This document shows, one piece after another, positions 1 to 8,100 of a DNA stretch of 64,000 nt (the first letter of the stretch is position 1; each line of letters opens with the position of its first letter). Source of the DNA: Bryobacterales bacterium (GTDB lineage Bacteria; Acidobacteriota; Terriglobia; Bryobacterales; UBA6623). A program made the position numbers and the translations under genes. Location: positions 1 through 64,000 of the forward strand of contig JAPPMG010000040.1 in the NCBI GenBank assembly GCA_028819215.1, written 5' to 3'. The notes beneath the pieces are model-generated. The model made no database searches. It was not told where the DNA came from and saw only the letters and a program-made list of their open reading frames with translations.

Positions 1-40
1 GGCATCGTAGCAGATTACAACATTAATTGATCAAGTTGTT

Positions 41-1405
41 TTGGCAAGCGTCCTATCTCAGTGGTTGCCAGCGCAAGATCAGCGGGACGTCGAAGTCGTC
101 TCGATCGACGAAGACCAAGTCGACCGTGGCTACCTGCTCTGGCATCGCGCGGACGAGATCGGAACTGACGTCGACAACTACACCGTCTTGACAGACTACA
201 AGGGGGTCGAAGTCCACCGCTGGGAGAGTGACCTCGACGGTGGCGGCCACACGGCCTACCTGCTCGATGGCGGCAGGCTCCTGCGCATGGGCATCCGCGA
301 CCGCAGCGTCGTGCAGGGCCAGCCGGTAGTCGCAGTCGATGTCGTCCAGATCCTAGGCCCTGACTCGACCGTTCTATGGGAGATGAGTGCTTCGGAGTTG
401 GGTCCGCTGACCTTCCACCACGACCTGACTCCACTACCCAACGGCAATATCCTGCTACTGACGTACAAGCCGTTGTCTGCTGACGGAGCACGTGCGCTCG
501 GCTGGGATCCGGGCGACAGCGAGACCGTCTGGTCCGACGGGATCATCGAGATCAAGCCCGACCTCGACGACGGATCACAGGAGGTCTTGTGGGAGTGGAG
601 TTTCGAGGATCACCTGATCCAAGACCGCGCCCCTGACGCCCCGAACTACGGAGTCGTAAGGGATCATCCCGAGCGGATCGACCCGCACTATCCGACCAGC
701 TATGCGCCGATGAATGTCGTGCGCCAACATCTCAACAGCGTCGACTACAACCCCGCGCTCGACCAGGTTGTCGTCAGCTCGTTCATCTACAACGAGATCT
801 GGATCATCGATCACAGCACTACGACCGCCGAGGCTGCGTCCTCTGCTGGGGGCCGCGGCGGTCAGGGCGGCGACCTGCTTTTTCGCTACGGAAATCCTGA
901 GGCCTACGACATGGGCAGCGAAAGCGACCGCGTCTTCCTCAAGCAGCACGATGCCAACTGGATCGACTCGGAAGCCCCCGGCGAGGGGAATCTGATCGTG
1001 CACAACAACAACACTGTGATCCGCCCAGGCATGCTGAGACGAGGAGACCGCGGCCCCGAGGCCAGCCGCGGTGGCCTACAACGCCAGCAGGATCTCAAGG
1101 GCGTCAGCAATGTTCAGGAGCTCAGGCTGCCGGTGAATCCCGATGGCACATACGCCAGAGACGTTGGCCGGCCGTTCTCAGCCGAGCGTGTCTGGTACTG
1201 GGAGAACCCGCGCTACTTCGCCCCTTTCCAAGGCGGAGCGAGACGCTTGTCGAACGGCAATACCCTCATTAGCAACACCGTACATCGCCAAGTGCTCGAA
1301 GTAAGGCGCGACAAGGAAATCGTCGCCGAATACAAGGGGTCTGCGCCGACGTACAAGTCCTTCAAATACGCCGAGGGCCAGCTCGGGACGCTTCTCGCGA
1401 AGTAG
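41..1405 (+). CDS. Arylsulfotransferase (ASST)-family protein, N terminus uncertain
   Basis: The 454-residue product resembles the arylsulfotransferase family, beta-propeller enzymes that move sulfate between phenolic compounds. Visible family features are FHHDLTPLPNGN (about 125-136), HLNSVDYNP (230-238), LKQHDANW (300-307) and LSNGNTLIS near 410, the His-bearing blade motifs. The only candidate start is TTG at 41, without a clear ribosome site. The frame stays open up to a TAG at 8-10. No signal peptide is visible, although family members are normally exported, so the true 5' end may lie upstream in another frame or be lost. The substrate cannot be read from sequence. The family call is fairly sure; activity is not. 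Confidence 0.7.
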   Translation: MASVLSQWLPAQDQRDVEVVSIDEDQVDRGYLLWHRADEIGTDVDNYTVLTDYKGVEVHRWESDLDGGGHTAYLLDGGRLLRMGIRDRSVVQGQPVVAVDVVQILGPDSTVLWEMSASELGPLTFHHDLTPLPNGNILLLTYKPLSADGARALGWDPGDSETVWSDGIIEIKPDLDDGSQEVLWEWSFEDHLIQDRAPDAPNYGVVRDHPERIDPHYPTSYAPMNVVRQHLNSVDYNPALDQVVVSSFIYNEIWIIDHSTTTAEAASSAGGRGGQGGDLLFRYGNPEAYDMGSESDRVFLKQHDANWIDSEAPGEGNLIVHNNNTVIRPGMLRRGDRGPEASRGGLQRQQDLKGVSNVQELRLPVNPDGTYARDVGRPFSAERVWYWENPRYFAPFQGGARRLSNGNTLISNTVHRQVLEVRRDKEIVAEYKGSAPTYKSFKYAEGQLGTLLAK

Positions 1406-1417
1406 ACTCGCAATGAG

Positions 1418-1563
1418 CCGGGTCGGACCCGAGTGAGCGACCCGAGGATGGGTTAGATTGACCTAGAGCGGAGAACGCTGCAGACCATCGACTACCCGTT
1501 CGGCGCGAGGTTGTAACCCATGTCTCCGGTACGTTCTGTAACCCATGTGTCCGGGTCGGACCC
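1418..1563. mobile_element. Decayed transposon-end / MITE-like remnant
   Basis: A 13-bp direct repeat CCGGGTCGGACCC lies at 1418-1430 and 1551-1563. Between the copies are imperfect inverted arms: 1438-1457 (CGACCCG..ATGGGTTAGA) and 1537-1558, read on the minus strand as CGACCCG..ATGGGTTACA. Two copies of TGTAACCCATGTNTCCGG sit at 1512-1529 and 1537-1554 with a 25-bp period, like tandem transposase-binding sites at an insertion-sequence end. No transposase fragment is present. It lies just downstream of the sulfotransferase-like gene and beside a tRNA gene. Family assignment is not possible from this alone. Confidence 0.4.
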
Positions 1564-1572
1564 TTCGAGGCC

Positions 1573-1649
1573 TGGTCGGGGCGGAGGGATTTGAACCCCC
1601 GACTTCCTGCTCCCAAAGCAGGCGCGCTACCAGACTGCGCCACGCCCCG
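1573..1649 (-). tRNA. tRNA-Pro (anticodon TGG)
   Basis: The minus strand folds as a complete cloverleaf. Acceptor CGGGGCG pairs with CGCCCCG, the anticodon arm CCTGC-TTTGGGA-GCAGG places TGG at positions 34-36, and the T arm carries GGTTCAAATCC. The discriminator base is A, and a CCA tail is genomically encoded (complement of 1573-1575). It lies between the efflux operon and the sulfotransferase-like gene. Confidence 0.96.
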
Positions 1650-1682
1650 GTGCCTGGTTCCTATTGTAGGCCCGCTCGTCCG

Positions 1683-3338
1683 CTAGTTGAAGTCCAGCGA
1701 TATGCCCCGCTCTTCCAACAGCTCCCCGGTCGCCTGCATCAGGGTCACCATCGCCCGGCGGTAGCCGATCGATTCTTGGAGCAGGTCGGCTTGGCTCTGC
1801 ACCAGATCGTCCTGCGCGTCCAGCACGATGAAGGCCGTGCTCACGCCCAGATCGTACTTGCGCTGCTCGGCATCCAGACGTTTCTGGGAGAAGTCCAGCG
1901 CCACCGCTGCTTGTTGGATGGCGGCCTTGCTCAGCTCCACGCCTGTGATCGCGTTCAAGACCTCGAGCCGCACCTGTTGCTCCAGGGAGCGCAGTTCGTA
2001 CATGTTGCGCTTCTTCTCCAGCACCGAGTTGGCCAGATTCACTGCCGCGCGCCGGTTGCGCAGCGGCAGATTCAGCTGCAGGCCCACGCTATACGTAGGG
2101 TAGGCGAATCGGAACAGCTGGCCCATCGCCGCCGGGAAGCCGCTAGCAGAGATGAGTTGGCTGGCGCCGGCGCCCAAGACGGAGTTTTCGAACAGGTTTC
2201 CGCCCAGCCCGGTCGCGCTGTATTGCGCCGTCAGAGCAAGGTCGGGCCGCTGGGCGTTGGTGTCGCGCTTGATGTTGTAGTCGTCGATCGCCAAGGTCGT
2301 CCGGCGCAGCCGGATCTCCGGGCGCAACAGCAGCGCCTTGCGGATGGACTCCTCCGGCTCGAACGCCGGCATGTAGATCGGCGGGTCGGCTGACTCGGTC
2401 AGCACCAGCGGCAGATTGCGGATCTCCGGATCCAGGTCCGCTCCGATCTGCCGGCGCACGCGGTCTTCGGCTTGTTGCAGCTGGTAGCGGGCGCGCGTGA
2501 CGCTCACCTGGGCGTTGGCGTAGTTCTGCTCTGGCTGGTAAATGTCCAGCGGGGAGATCGCGCCCAGTTCCAGTTCGCGCTGCGAGCGCTCCAAGAACCT
2601 GCGCCGCAGCTCCAGGTTGTTCTCTTGGACAGTGAGGGACTCGCGGTTCGACACAACCTGCCAGTAGGTGTTCTCGGCTTGTGCGATCAGGGTGAGAATC
2701 CGCTGCTTGGCCGTCGACTGGGAGTTGTCGTAGCGAGCCCGCGCGATCAGGATCGGGATGCGCTGGATCCCTCGTCCGCGATCGCGCAGCAAGGGCTGCT
2801 CGATGCGGAACTGCAGGGTGTCTTGGATCGACGGGTTGAACGTCCGGAACGAGCTGCTGCTGGCGGTCTTAAGGCCCGTGAAGCCGATCTGGTAGTTCGT
2901 GCCCGTGTCCAGCGTCTGGCGGTAGGTGAAACCGCCGTTCTGGCGCAGCGAGCTGATCACGGCGCCGCCCTGCAGCTGGTCCTGCGACGGGTTTGTCGAG
3001 CGGTTCGCGTTGAAGTCCAGCGCCAGCGTGGGGTCGAACGGGCTGAAGGCGGCCTGGATCGAATTCTCCGATTGGAGGACTGTCAGGATCTGGATCTGTA
3101 CGTCGGGGTGATTCGACATCACCAATTCCAAGTAGGAGCGCAGCGTCAGCTCGAGCTTTCCGTCCACGACGAAGTCTTCCAACGTCCCGACGGTTCCGAC
3201 TTCGACCGCGTAAGGGGCAGCCTGCCACTGCTCCCGGAAGTAATCTCCGTCCGGAAACGTCGCGAACTGGGCCGCCGCCGGGGCGGCGGCCAGGGCGAAT
3301 GCCAGGGCGGGGAGGGCTTTGCGAAGAGCACTACTCAT
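1683..3338 (-). CDS. TolC-family outer-membrane efflux protein
   Basis: A 551-residue outer-membrane channel of the OEP/TolC family. Residues 1-24 form a signal peptide ending in AAAPAAAQ. The body shows the two long helical-hairpin repeats of the family, rich in Gln, Leu and Arg (for example a segment with RARYQLQQAEDRVRR and a late one with ALDFSQKRLDAEQRKYDLG). ATG at 3338 is chosen over an upstream TTG at 3353 because the signal peptide begins there; it overlaps the upstream permease gene by 8 bp. It ends a four-gene minus-strand operon with a permease and two adaptors, so it should provide the exit duct of that exporter. Confidence 0.9.
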   Translation of the reverse strand: MSSALRKALPALAFALAAAPAAAQFATFPDGDYFREQWQAAPYAVEVGTVGTLEDFVVDGKLELTLRSYLELVMSNHPDVQIQILTVLQSENSIQAAFSPFDPTLALDFNANRSTNPSQDQLQGGAVISSLRQNGGFTYRQTLDTGTNYQIGFTGLKTASSSSFRTFNPSIQDTLQFRIEQPLLRDRGRGIQRIPILIARARYDNSQSTAKQRILTLIAQAENTYWQVVSNRESLTVQENNLELRRRFLERSQRELELGAISPLDIYQPEQNYANAQVSVTRARYQLQQAEDRVRRQIGADLDPEIRNLPLVLTESADPPIYMPAFEPEESIRKALLLRPEIRLRRTTLAIDDYNIKRDTNAQRPDLALTAQYSATGLGGNLFENSVLGAGASQLISASGFPAAMGQLFRFAYPTYSVGLQLNLPLRNRRAAVNLANSVLEKKRNMYELRSLEQQVRLEVLNAITGVELSKAAIQQAAVALDFSQKRLDAEQRKYDLGVSTAFIVLDAQDDLVQSQADLLQESIGYRRAMVTLMQATGELLEERGISLDFN

Positions 3339-4584
3339 AGCGGATGGCCTCAATGGGGTCGAGTTTGGCCGCCTGCATGGCGGGGTAGATGCCGAACAGC
3401 AGTCCGATGAAGACAGAGACGCCGAACGAGACGACGATCGAAATGACCGTCACGACGGTCGCCCAGCCGGCGATGGCAGCGATGATCTTGGAGCCGCCGA
3501 AGCCGGCCGCGATGCCGATCAGGCCGCCGAGGATGGATATCATCACCGCCTCGATCAGGAATTGCCGCACGATGTCGCGCTGGCGCGCCCCGATGGCGCG
3601 CCGGATGCCGATCTCGCGCGTGCGCTCGAGCACGGTCGCGAGCATGATGTTCATGATGCCGATGCCGCCGACCAGCAGCGAGATGCCCGCGATGCAGATC
3701 ATTACGATCTGGAACACCAGCTGCTGCTGCTCGCGCTGCGCCAGCAGATCCGCTGGCACCAGCACCGAGAAGTCGCTTGCGCCGTTGTGGGTCGTGTTCA
3801 GGATGGCGCGCACGATCTGCGAGGTCTCGATGGGGTCCGCTTCGGGCTCGACACGGATGTAAATGCCGTCGATCTCGTCCTTGAGGTAGCTGTTGTTGTC
3901 CTCGAAGCGGCGCATGACCGAGTTCAGAGGAGCGAGGATCACGTTGCTGCGGTCGTCGGCCTCCAGTCCCTCCACCTCGGACTCGGCGGTCGCCTGAGGT
4001 GCCGTGACGCCGATCACGTGCAGCCACACCTCGTTGACCTTGACGTACTTTCCGACGGCGTTGCCGTATCCGAGGATGCTGATCTTGGCCCGCTCTCCGA
4101 GCACGCACACCGGAGCCGAGCGGGAGTGCTCGTCGTCGGTGAAGAAGCGGCCCTCGATCAGCGACATGCTGTAGATGTCGGTGTAGTTGGGCCGCACTCC
4201 GATCAGGGTCGGGAGGTCGCCGTCCATGCTGGGTAGCAGGCTGGTGGGCTGGAACGTCTTGCGCTCGGACAGGCTCGCGATGTTCGGCGTGTTCGCCACG
4301 ATTGCTCGCGCGTCCCGGAACGTCAGCCCGGGCGAGACTTGCCGCACCTCGATCAGCGTGTCGCGGTCCGGGGCCTCGCTAGCCTCGACCACGATGTTGT
4401 TCACGCCCAGCAGGTCGATGTAGCGGATCATCTCCTGCCGGGCGCCTTCGGTGATCGACAGCATGGCCACCACGGCGCCGACGCCGAAGATCATGCCGAG
4501 CATCGTCAGCAGCGTGCGCAGCTTGTGGGCCAGCAGGCTCCCGATCCCCATCTGGAGTTCGGGCATTACGTTAGGGAGTTGCAT
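3331..4584 (-). CDS. MacB-type ABC transporter permease (no ATPase domain)
   Basis: A 417-residue permease of the MacB/FtsX type. One N-terminal membrane helix (about 20-45, TLLTMLGMIFGVGAVVAML) is followed by a large periplasmic MacB-like domain and three C-terminal membrane helices (about 290-410) containing the REIGIRRAIGARQRDI loop. Classical MacB carries an N-terminal ATPase; here there is none, and no ATP-binding gene sits in the operon, so the motor must be encoded elsewhere. It starts 3 bp after the adaptor gene's stop and overlaps the tolC-like gene. The role is export of a peptide, drug or lipid-like substrate together with those partners; the substrate is unknown. Confidence 0.9.
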   Translation of the reverse strand: MQLPNVMPELQMGIGSLLAHKLRTLLTMLGMIFGVGAVVAMLSITEGARQEMIRYIDLLGVNNIVVEASEAPDRDTLIEVRQVSPGLTFRDARAIVANTPNIASLSERKTFQPTSLLPSMDGDLPTLIGVRPNYTDIYSMSLIEGRFFTDDEHSRSAPVCVLGERAKISILGYGNAVGKYVKVNEVWLHVIGVTAPQATAESEVEGLEADDRSNVILAPLNSVMRRFEDNNSYLKDEIDGIYIRVEPEADPIETSQIVRAILNTTHNGASDFSVLVPADLLAQREQQQLVFQIVMICIAGISLLVGGIGIMNIMLATVLERTREIGIRRAIGARQRDIVRQFLIEAVMISILGGLIGIAAGFGGSKIIAAIAGWATVVTVISIVVSFGVSVFIGLLFGIYPAMQAAKLDPIEAIRYE

Positions 4585-4587
4585 TCA

Positions 4588-6732
4588 TTAGCCTCCCGGG
4601 AATGCCGGCCCGGTCGAGGATTCAGGGCTGTTGGTCTGTGGGGCGGGCGCGGTGTCGGGCCGGTAGAGCGAGACCTGCTCGCCCTCGGCGAGCCCGTCTG
4701 TGATCGCCACCTGGGACTCGGACCGGCGCCCAAGCTGGACGCGCCTGGGCCGGAGCCGCCCGGACTCCAGCACGTAGACGATGTTCTGCGCGCCCTCTTC
4801 GAACACCGCTTGGTACGGAATGTAGAGCGTGTCAGGGATCTGCTCGACGGTTACTTCTGCATCGGCCAGCAAGCCTGGGCGGAGCAATACCTCCACGTCT
4901 GAGCCCTGCTGGGGCGGCTCGGGAAGCTGCGCCCCCGACCGCTCGGCCTCGCTGAACTCCGATCCGCCCGAGGCTGCCGTGGCTGTTTGAGGCTGGCCGC
5001 CGCCGCGGCCGCCGCCCGCGCCACCAGCTGCGCCGCCTAGGCCGCCGAATCCGCCGCCTGCTGCGCCGAATCCGCCTGGCGCGCCGCCGAAGCCACCGCC
5101 CGGACCGCCGAAGCCGCCGCCACCTGGGCCGCCGAAGCCGCCTCCGCCGCGACCGCCGCCTCCGCCTTGGCGACCGCCGCCCATGGCTGCTTGCATGATC
5201 TGGCGGAACTGCTGGCGCTCTTCGTCGCTAAGCTCTTGCGGGCTCCGGCCCTTGAGCATAGCTTCGGCCTTCTTGCGGGCCTCTTCCGGCAGGCGGCTCA
5301 GGATGCGCGAGGGGTCGAAGCCTTGCCCGCCGCGCTGGCCGCGCTGCTGGCCTTGCCCGCCTTGTTGCTGCTGGCCTTCGGCGCGTTGCCCGCGTTGCCC
5401 GCCCCCGCCGCGCTGGGCGCGCTCGCCCTGCTGCTCGTCGCCCGACCGCTGGCGCTGTTGCCTATCGCCACGCTGGCCGCCGCCCGGCCCGGCGTTCTCT
5501 GCCTGTTGGCCCGCGCCTGCTTGTCCCGCACGGCGACCCCCAGCTTGGCTGTCTGGGTTGCCTCCGCCGCGCTGTCCCTGGCCACGGCCTTCAGGCGGCG
5601 CGGCAGCCGCGTTGTTCCGCGGCGCTCGCGAGGCGGCGTTCCTGCGCTGCGCCCCGTAGCCCACGGATGCGTTCTGGCGCGCCGTTGCCATGATTCGCTC
5701 GATGCGCTCGGGCTCGGCGCCGATGTTTGTGAGCAACCCCTCCATGTCGATGCCGATGACGCATTCGAACTTCTTGACCGCTTCGCCGGAGAAGATGTTC
5801 GCCGAGGCGGTGTTGCCCAACCGCTTGATCGTGCCCGTCACGCTCTTGTCCGGGATGGCGTCCATGCGGATGAGGACCTCTTGTCCCTCGCGCAGGTTGG
5901 CCCGTTCGGATTCCTCCACTCGGGTCAGCAACTCCATTTCGGACAAGTCCAGCAGTTGCGCAACCGACATGCCCGCCGGGATCTGGTCCCCTTCGCGGAT
6001 CTCGGGCAGCGACTGCCCGAAGCCGCCGCGCCCGCCTGACCGGTTCTGGAGGATCGCCACCAGTCCAGTCAGCGGCGCGAGCACGCGCGATTGCGCGATC
6101 CGGCGCTCGTCGCGGTCCACGTCCAGCTGCGCCTTGTTCAGCTGCTCGCGCAGCACCGCCAGCTCGGACTCGCGCTGCTTGAGCCGGTTCTCGATGTCCG
6201 CTTCGAGCTTCTGCTTGCGCCGCCGGGCTTCCTCGAGGGTGAGTTCGTTCTTGCGCGCGTCGATGTCCGCCAGCAGCTCGTTGCGCTGGACCTCCAGCTC
6301 CGCTCGCCGCACCTGGAAGTTCGCCTGGACGATCTCGACTTCGTCCTGGCTCTTGCGGATCTCCAGCTCGGCCTCGGCCTTCTTGAGGTTCTCCTGAATC
6401 TGCTCCACTGTCAGCAGGCTGTCTTCCAGTGCCGCGACCCGCTCGGAATCGTCCAGTTCGAAGATCAGGTCGCCACGCTGGGCGAGGGCGCCCATCGGCG
6501 CCAGCTGCGTGATCTGGGACTGGGTCCCGATATTGGGCGCGGTCAGTGTCAGGGAGCGCACGGCCCTTAACTCGCCGCGCAGGTAGGTCTTCACCACCAA
6601 GTCGCCCCGCTGGACGTCAGCGAGGGCGAAGCGCTGCTCGTCCTCGGGCAGGCTCTGCCACACAAAGTAGCCGCCGGCCGCGAGTGCCCCGGCCACGAAT
6701 ACGATCGCAATCCGCAACAGTAGCTTCGTCAT
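4588..6732 (-). CDS. Periplasmic adaptor (MacA/HlyD type) with very long Gly/Gln-rich insertion
   Basis: A 714-residue membrane-fusion protein from ATG 6732. A membrane anchor (about 5-25) is followed by a lipoyl-type half-motif, a long Arg/Glu/Gln coiled-coil hairpin (about 105-215), the returning beta-barrel and a C-terminal membrane-proximal domain (DTLYIPYQAVFEEG onward). Between barrel and C-terminal domain, residues about 370-610 are low complexity: a Gln/Arg/Gly block (380-470), a short charged helical stretch (about 472-518, with LSDEERQQF) and a GGFGGPGGG block (518-580). Usual adaptors have about 380-450 residues, so the insert roughly accounts for the excess. It is the second adaptor in the operon, starting 19 bp after the first. 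Confidence 0.88.
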   Translation of the reverse strand: MTKLLLRIAIVFVAGALAAGGYFVWQSLPEDEQRFALADVQRGDLVVKTYLRGELRAVRSLTLTAPNIGTQSQITQLAPMGALAQRGDLIFELDDSERVAALEDSLLTVEQIQENLKKAEAELEIRKSQDEVEIVQANFQVRRAELEVQRNELLADIDARKNELTLEEARRRKQKLEADIENRLKQRESELAVLREQLNKAQLDVDRDERRIAQSRVLAPLTGLVAILQNRSGGRGGFGQSLPEIREGDQIPAGMSVAQLLDLSEMELLTRVEESERANLREGQEVLIRMDAIPDKSVTGTIKRLGNTASANIFSGEAVKKFECVIGIDMEGLLTNIGAEPERIERIMATARQNASVGYGAQRRNAASRAPRNNAAAAPPEGRGQGQRGGGNPDSQAGGRRAGQAGAGQQAENAGPGGGQRGDRQQRQRSGDEQQGERAQRGGGGQRGQRAEGQQQQGGQGQQRGQRGGQGFDPSRILSRLPEEARKKAEAMLKGRSPQELSDEERQQFRQIMQAAMGGGRQGGGGGRGGGGFGGPGGGGFGGPGGGFGGAPGGFGAAGGGFGGLGGAAGGAGGGRGGGQPQTATAASGGSEFSEAERSGAQLPEPPQQGSDVEVLLRPGLLADAEVTVEQIPDTLYIPYQAVFEEGAQNIVYVLESGRLRPRRVQLGRRSESQVAITDGLAEGEQVSLYRPDTAPAPQTNSPESSTGPAFPGG

Positions 6733-6751
6733 GGTTCGGTCTCCGATGGTG

Positions 6752-8011
6752 CTATAGGGTTCGCCCGTCGCCGGTCTCGGGATTCTCCAAGGCAATCACG
6801 TCGCCCTCTTGCAGTCCGGCGGCGACGACGATCTCGCTGCCGTTCGTCGCGGCGACCTCGATCGGCACGCGGCGGTAGCTGGCTCCGTCCTGCACGAAGA
6901 CGGTCGGCTTGCCGTCAATCTGCGTGGACGCCTTGCTGGGAATCACGAGCACGTCCTCGATCCGCTGCACGATGATCTCCACCGTGGTGCTCATGCCGGG
7001 CCGCAGGCGCTCGTCGATCTCGTCGAGCTCGGCGAAGGCCGGGAAATTTTTCTCGGGCGGCAGGCGGTTGAACACCAGCGTGGCGATCGGGCTCAGCCAG
7101 CTCACTGAGCCGCCCAGCACCACGTCGGGCACTGCATCGACGCGAATGCGGGTTTCTTGTCCCTCGTCCACGCGGCCGCGGTCCACCTCGTCCACGCGGA
7201 ACTCGACCCTCAGTGAGTCGAGGTTCGGAATCTCGGCGATCGCCGCACCGGTCCACACCGTGTCGCCCTCTTGGAACGGCGGGCGGGCAGTTCCGAACGA
7301 CCCTTGGGCGCGGTTGTTCGGCAGGATGTGGACGATGCCGTCGGTCGGCGCTCGCAGCACCATGCTGCGCAAGTAGGTGCGGGACAGGTTGAGATCCCTC
7401 TCCGCCTTGCCCTTGCGTTCCATCAAGCGTTCGATGTCGGCCGCTTGGGACATGTCGCTGGCCTCGGCCGTCGTCTGGGTCTGTTGGAGTTCCCCTTCGG
7501 CGATCGTCACGTCGATCTTGGCTTTCTCCGCCTCGATCTCGGCCAAGATCTCCTGTTTGCTGGCCTCTAGCCCCGCGCGCTCGACGTTGTAGGTCGCCTG
7601 CATGATCATCATTTCGTTGCGCTCGTCGGTAATGGCGTGCGAGGCCTCGGCTTGCTCGATCTCGCTGTCCACCTGCCGGACCTCGGTCTGGCGTTCGATC
7701 AGGGTGTCTTCCTGGGCCGACTCGTCGAAACGCACAACGATATCGCCGGCCACGATCGGCTTTCCGTTTTCGGCGAGTTGAACGATCTGCAGATTCGGCG
7801 TCTGAGGTGCGGTGACTTGCACGGATTCGGCGCTCTTGAGCTCTCCGCGGCTGCGCACCGTGCGCAAGAAGTCGCGACGCTCGACTTCGGCGGTCGGCAG
7901 TTCTACGGGTGCGGGTCCATACAACTGCAGGCCTAGGGCGGTCAGGGTCGCTGAGGCTACCACGACCAAGCCGGCGCGCAGCCAAGGATGGTTCGGAATC
8001 GGGATCGGCAT
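6752..8011 (-). CDS. Periplasmic adaptor subunit (MacA/HlyD family)
   Basis: A 419-residue adaptor of ordinary length and first gene of the export operon. The N-terminal anchor follows MPIPIPNHPWLRAGLVVVAS. A lipoyl/barrel half with QLAENGKPIVAGDIVVRFDES comes next, then a coiled-coil hairpin rich in Glu and Gln (about 95-200), then the second half with APTDGIVHILPNNR and a C-terminal domain (VLVIPSKASTQIDG). ATG 8011 is preferred to the TTG-type extension upstream because the membrane segment follows directly. Adaptors link an inner-membrane permease to a TolC duct; two paralogous adaptors with one permease suggests a hetero-oligomeric ring or alternative use. Confidence 0.9.
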   Translation of the reverse strand: MPIPIPNHPWLRAGLVVVASATLTALGLQLYGPAPVELPTAEVERRDFLRTVRSRGELKSAESVQVTAPQTPNLQIVQLAENGKPIVAGDIVVRFDESAQEDTLIERQTEVRQVDSEIEQAEASHAITDERNEMMIMQATYNVERAGLEASKQEILAEIEAEKAKIDVTIAEGELQQTQTTAEASDMSQAADIERLMERKGKAERDLNLSRTYLRSMVLRAPTDGIVHILPNNRAQGSFGTARPPFQEGDTVWTGAAIAEIPNLDSLRVEFRVDEVDRGRVDEGQETRIRVDAVPDVVLGGSVSWLSPIATLVFNRLPPEKNFPAFAELDEIDERLRPGMSTTVEIIVQRIEDVLVIPSKASTQIDGKPTVFVQDGASYRRVPIEVAATNGSEIVVAAGLQEGDVIALENPETGDGRTL

Positions 8012-8100
8012 TGCCAACGAGCCGGTGCGGCGCAACGTTTGCACCGGTCAATGTAATGACGGAAACCGACCCGTCTAGGTTATGCCTGGGGTTCAGGCCG

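Noticed and set aside
1545-2393. A 282-codon plus-strand open frame covering the tRNA and tolC-like gene
   Set aside because: It starts by translating the tRNA complement and continues antisense to a clear TolC protein.
4950-5640. Dense short GC repeats that might suggest a CRISPR or satellite array
   Set aside because: Units are irregular, in frame with the adaptor gene and encode Gly/Gln-rich sequence; there are no unique spacers.
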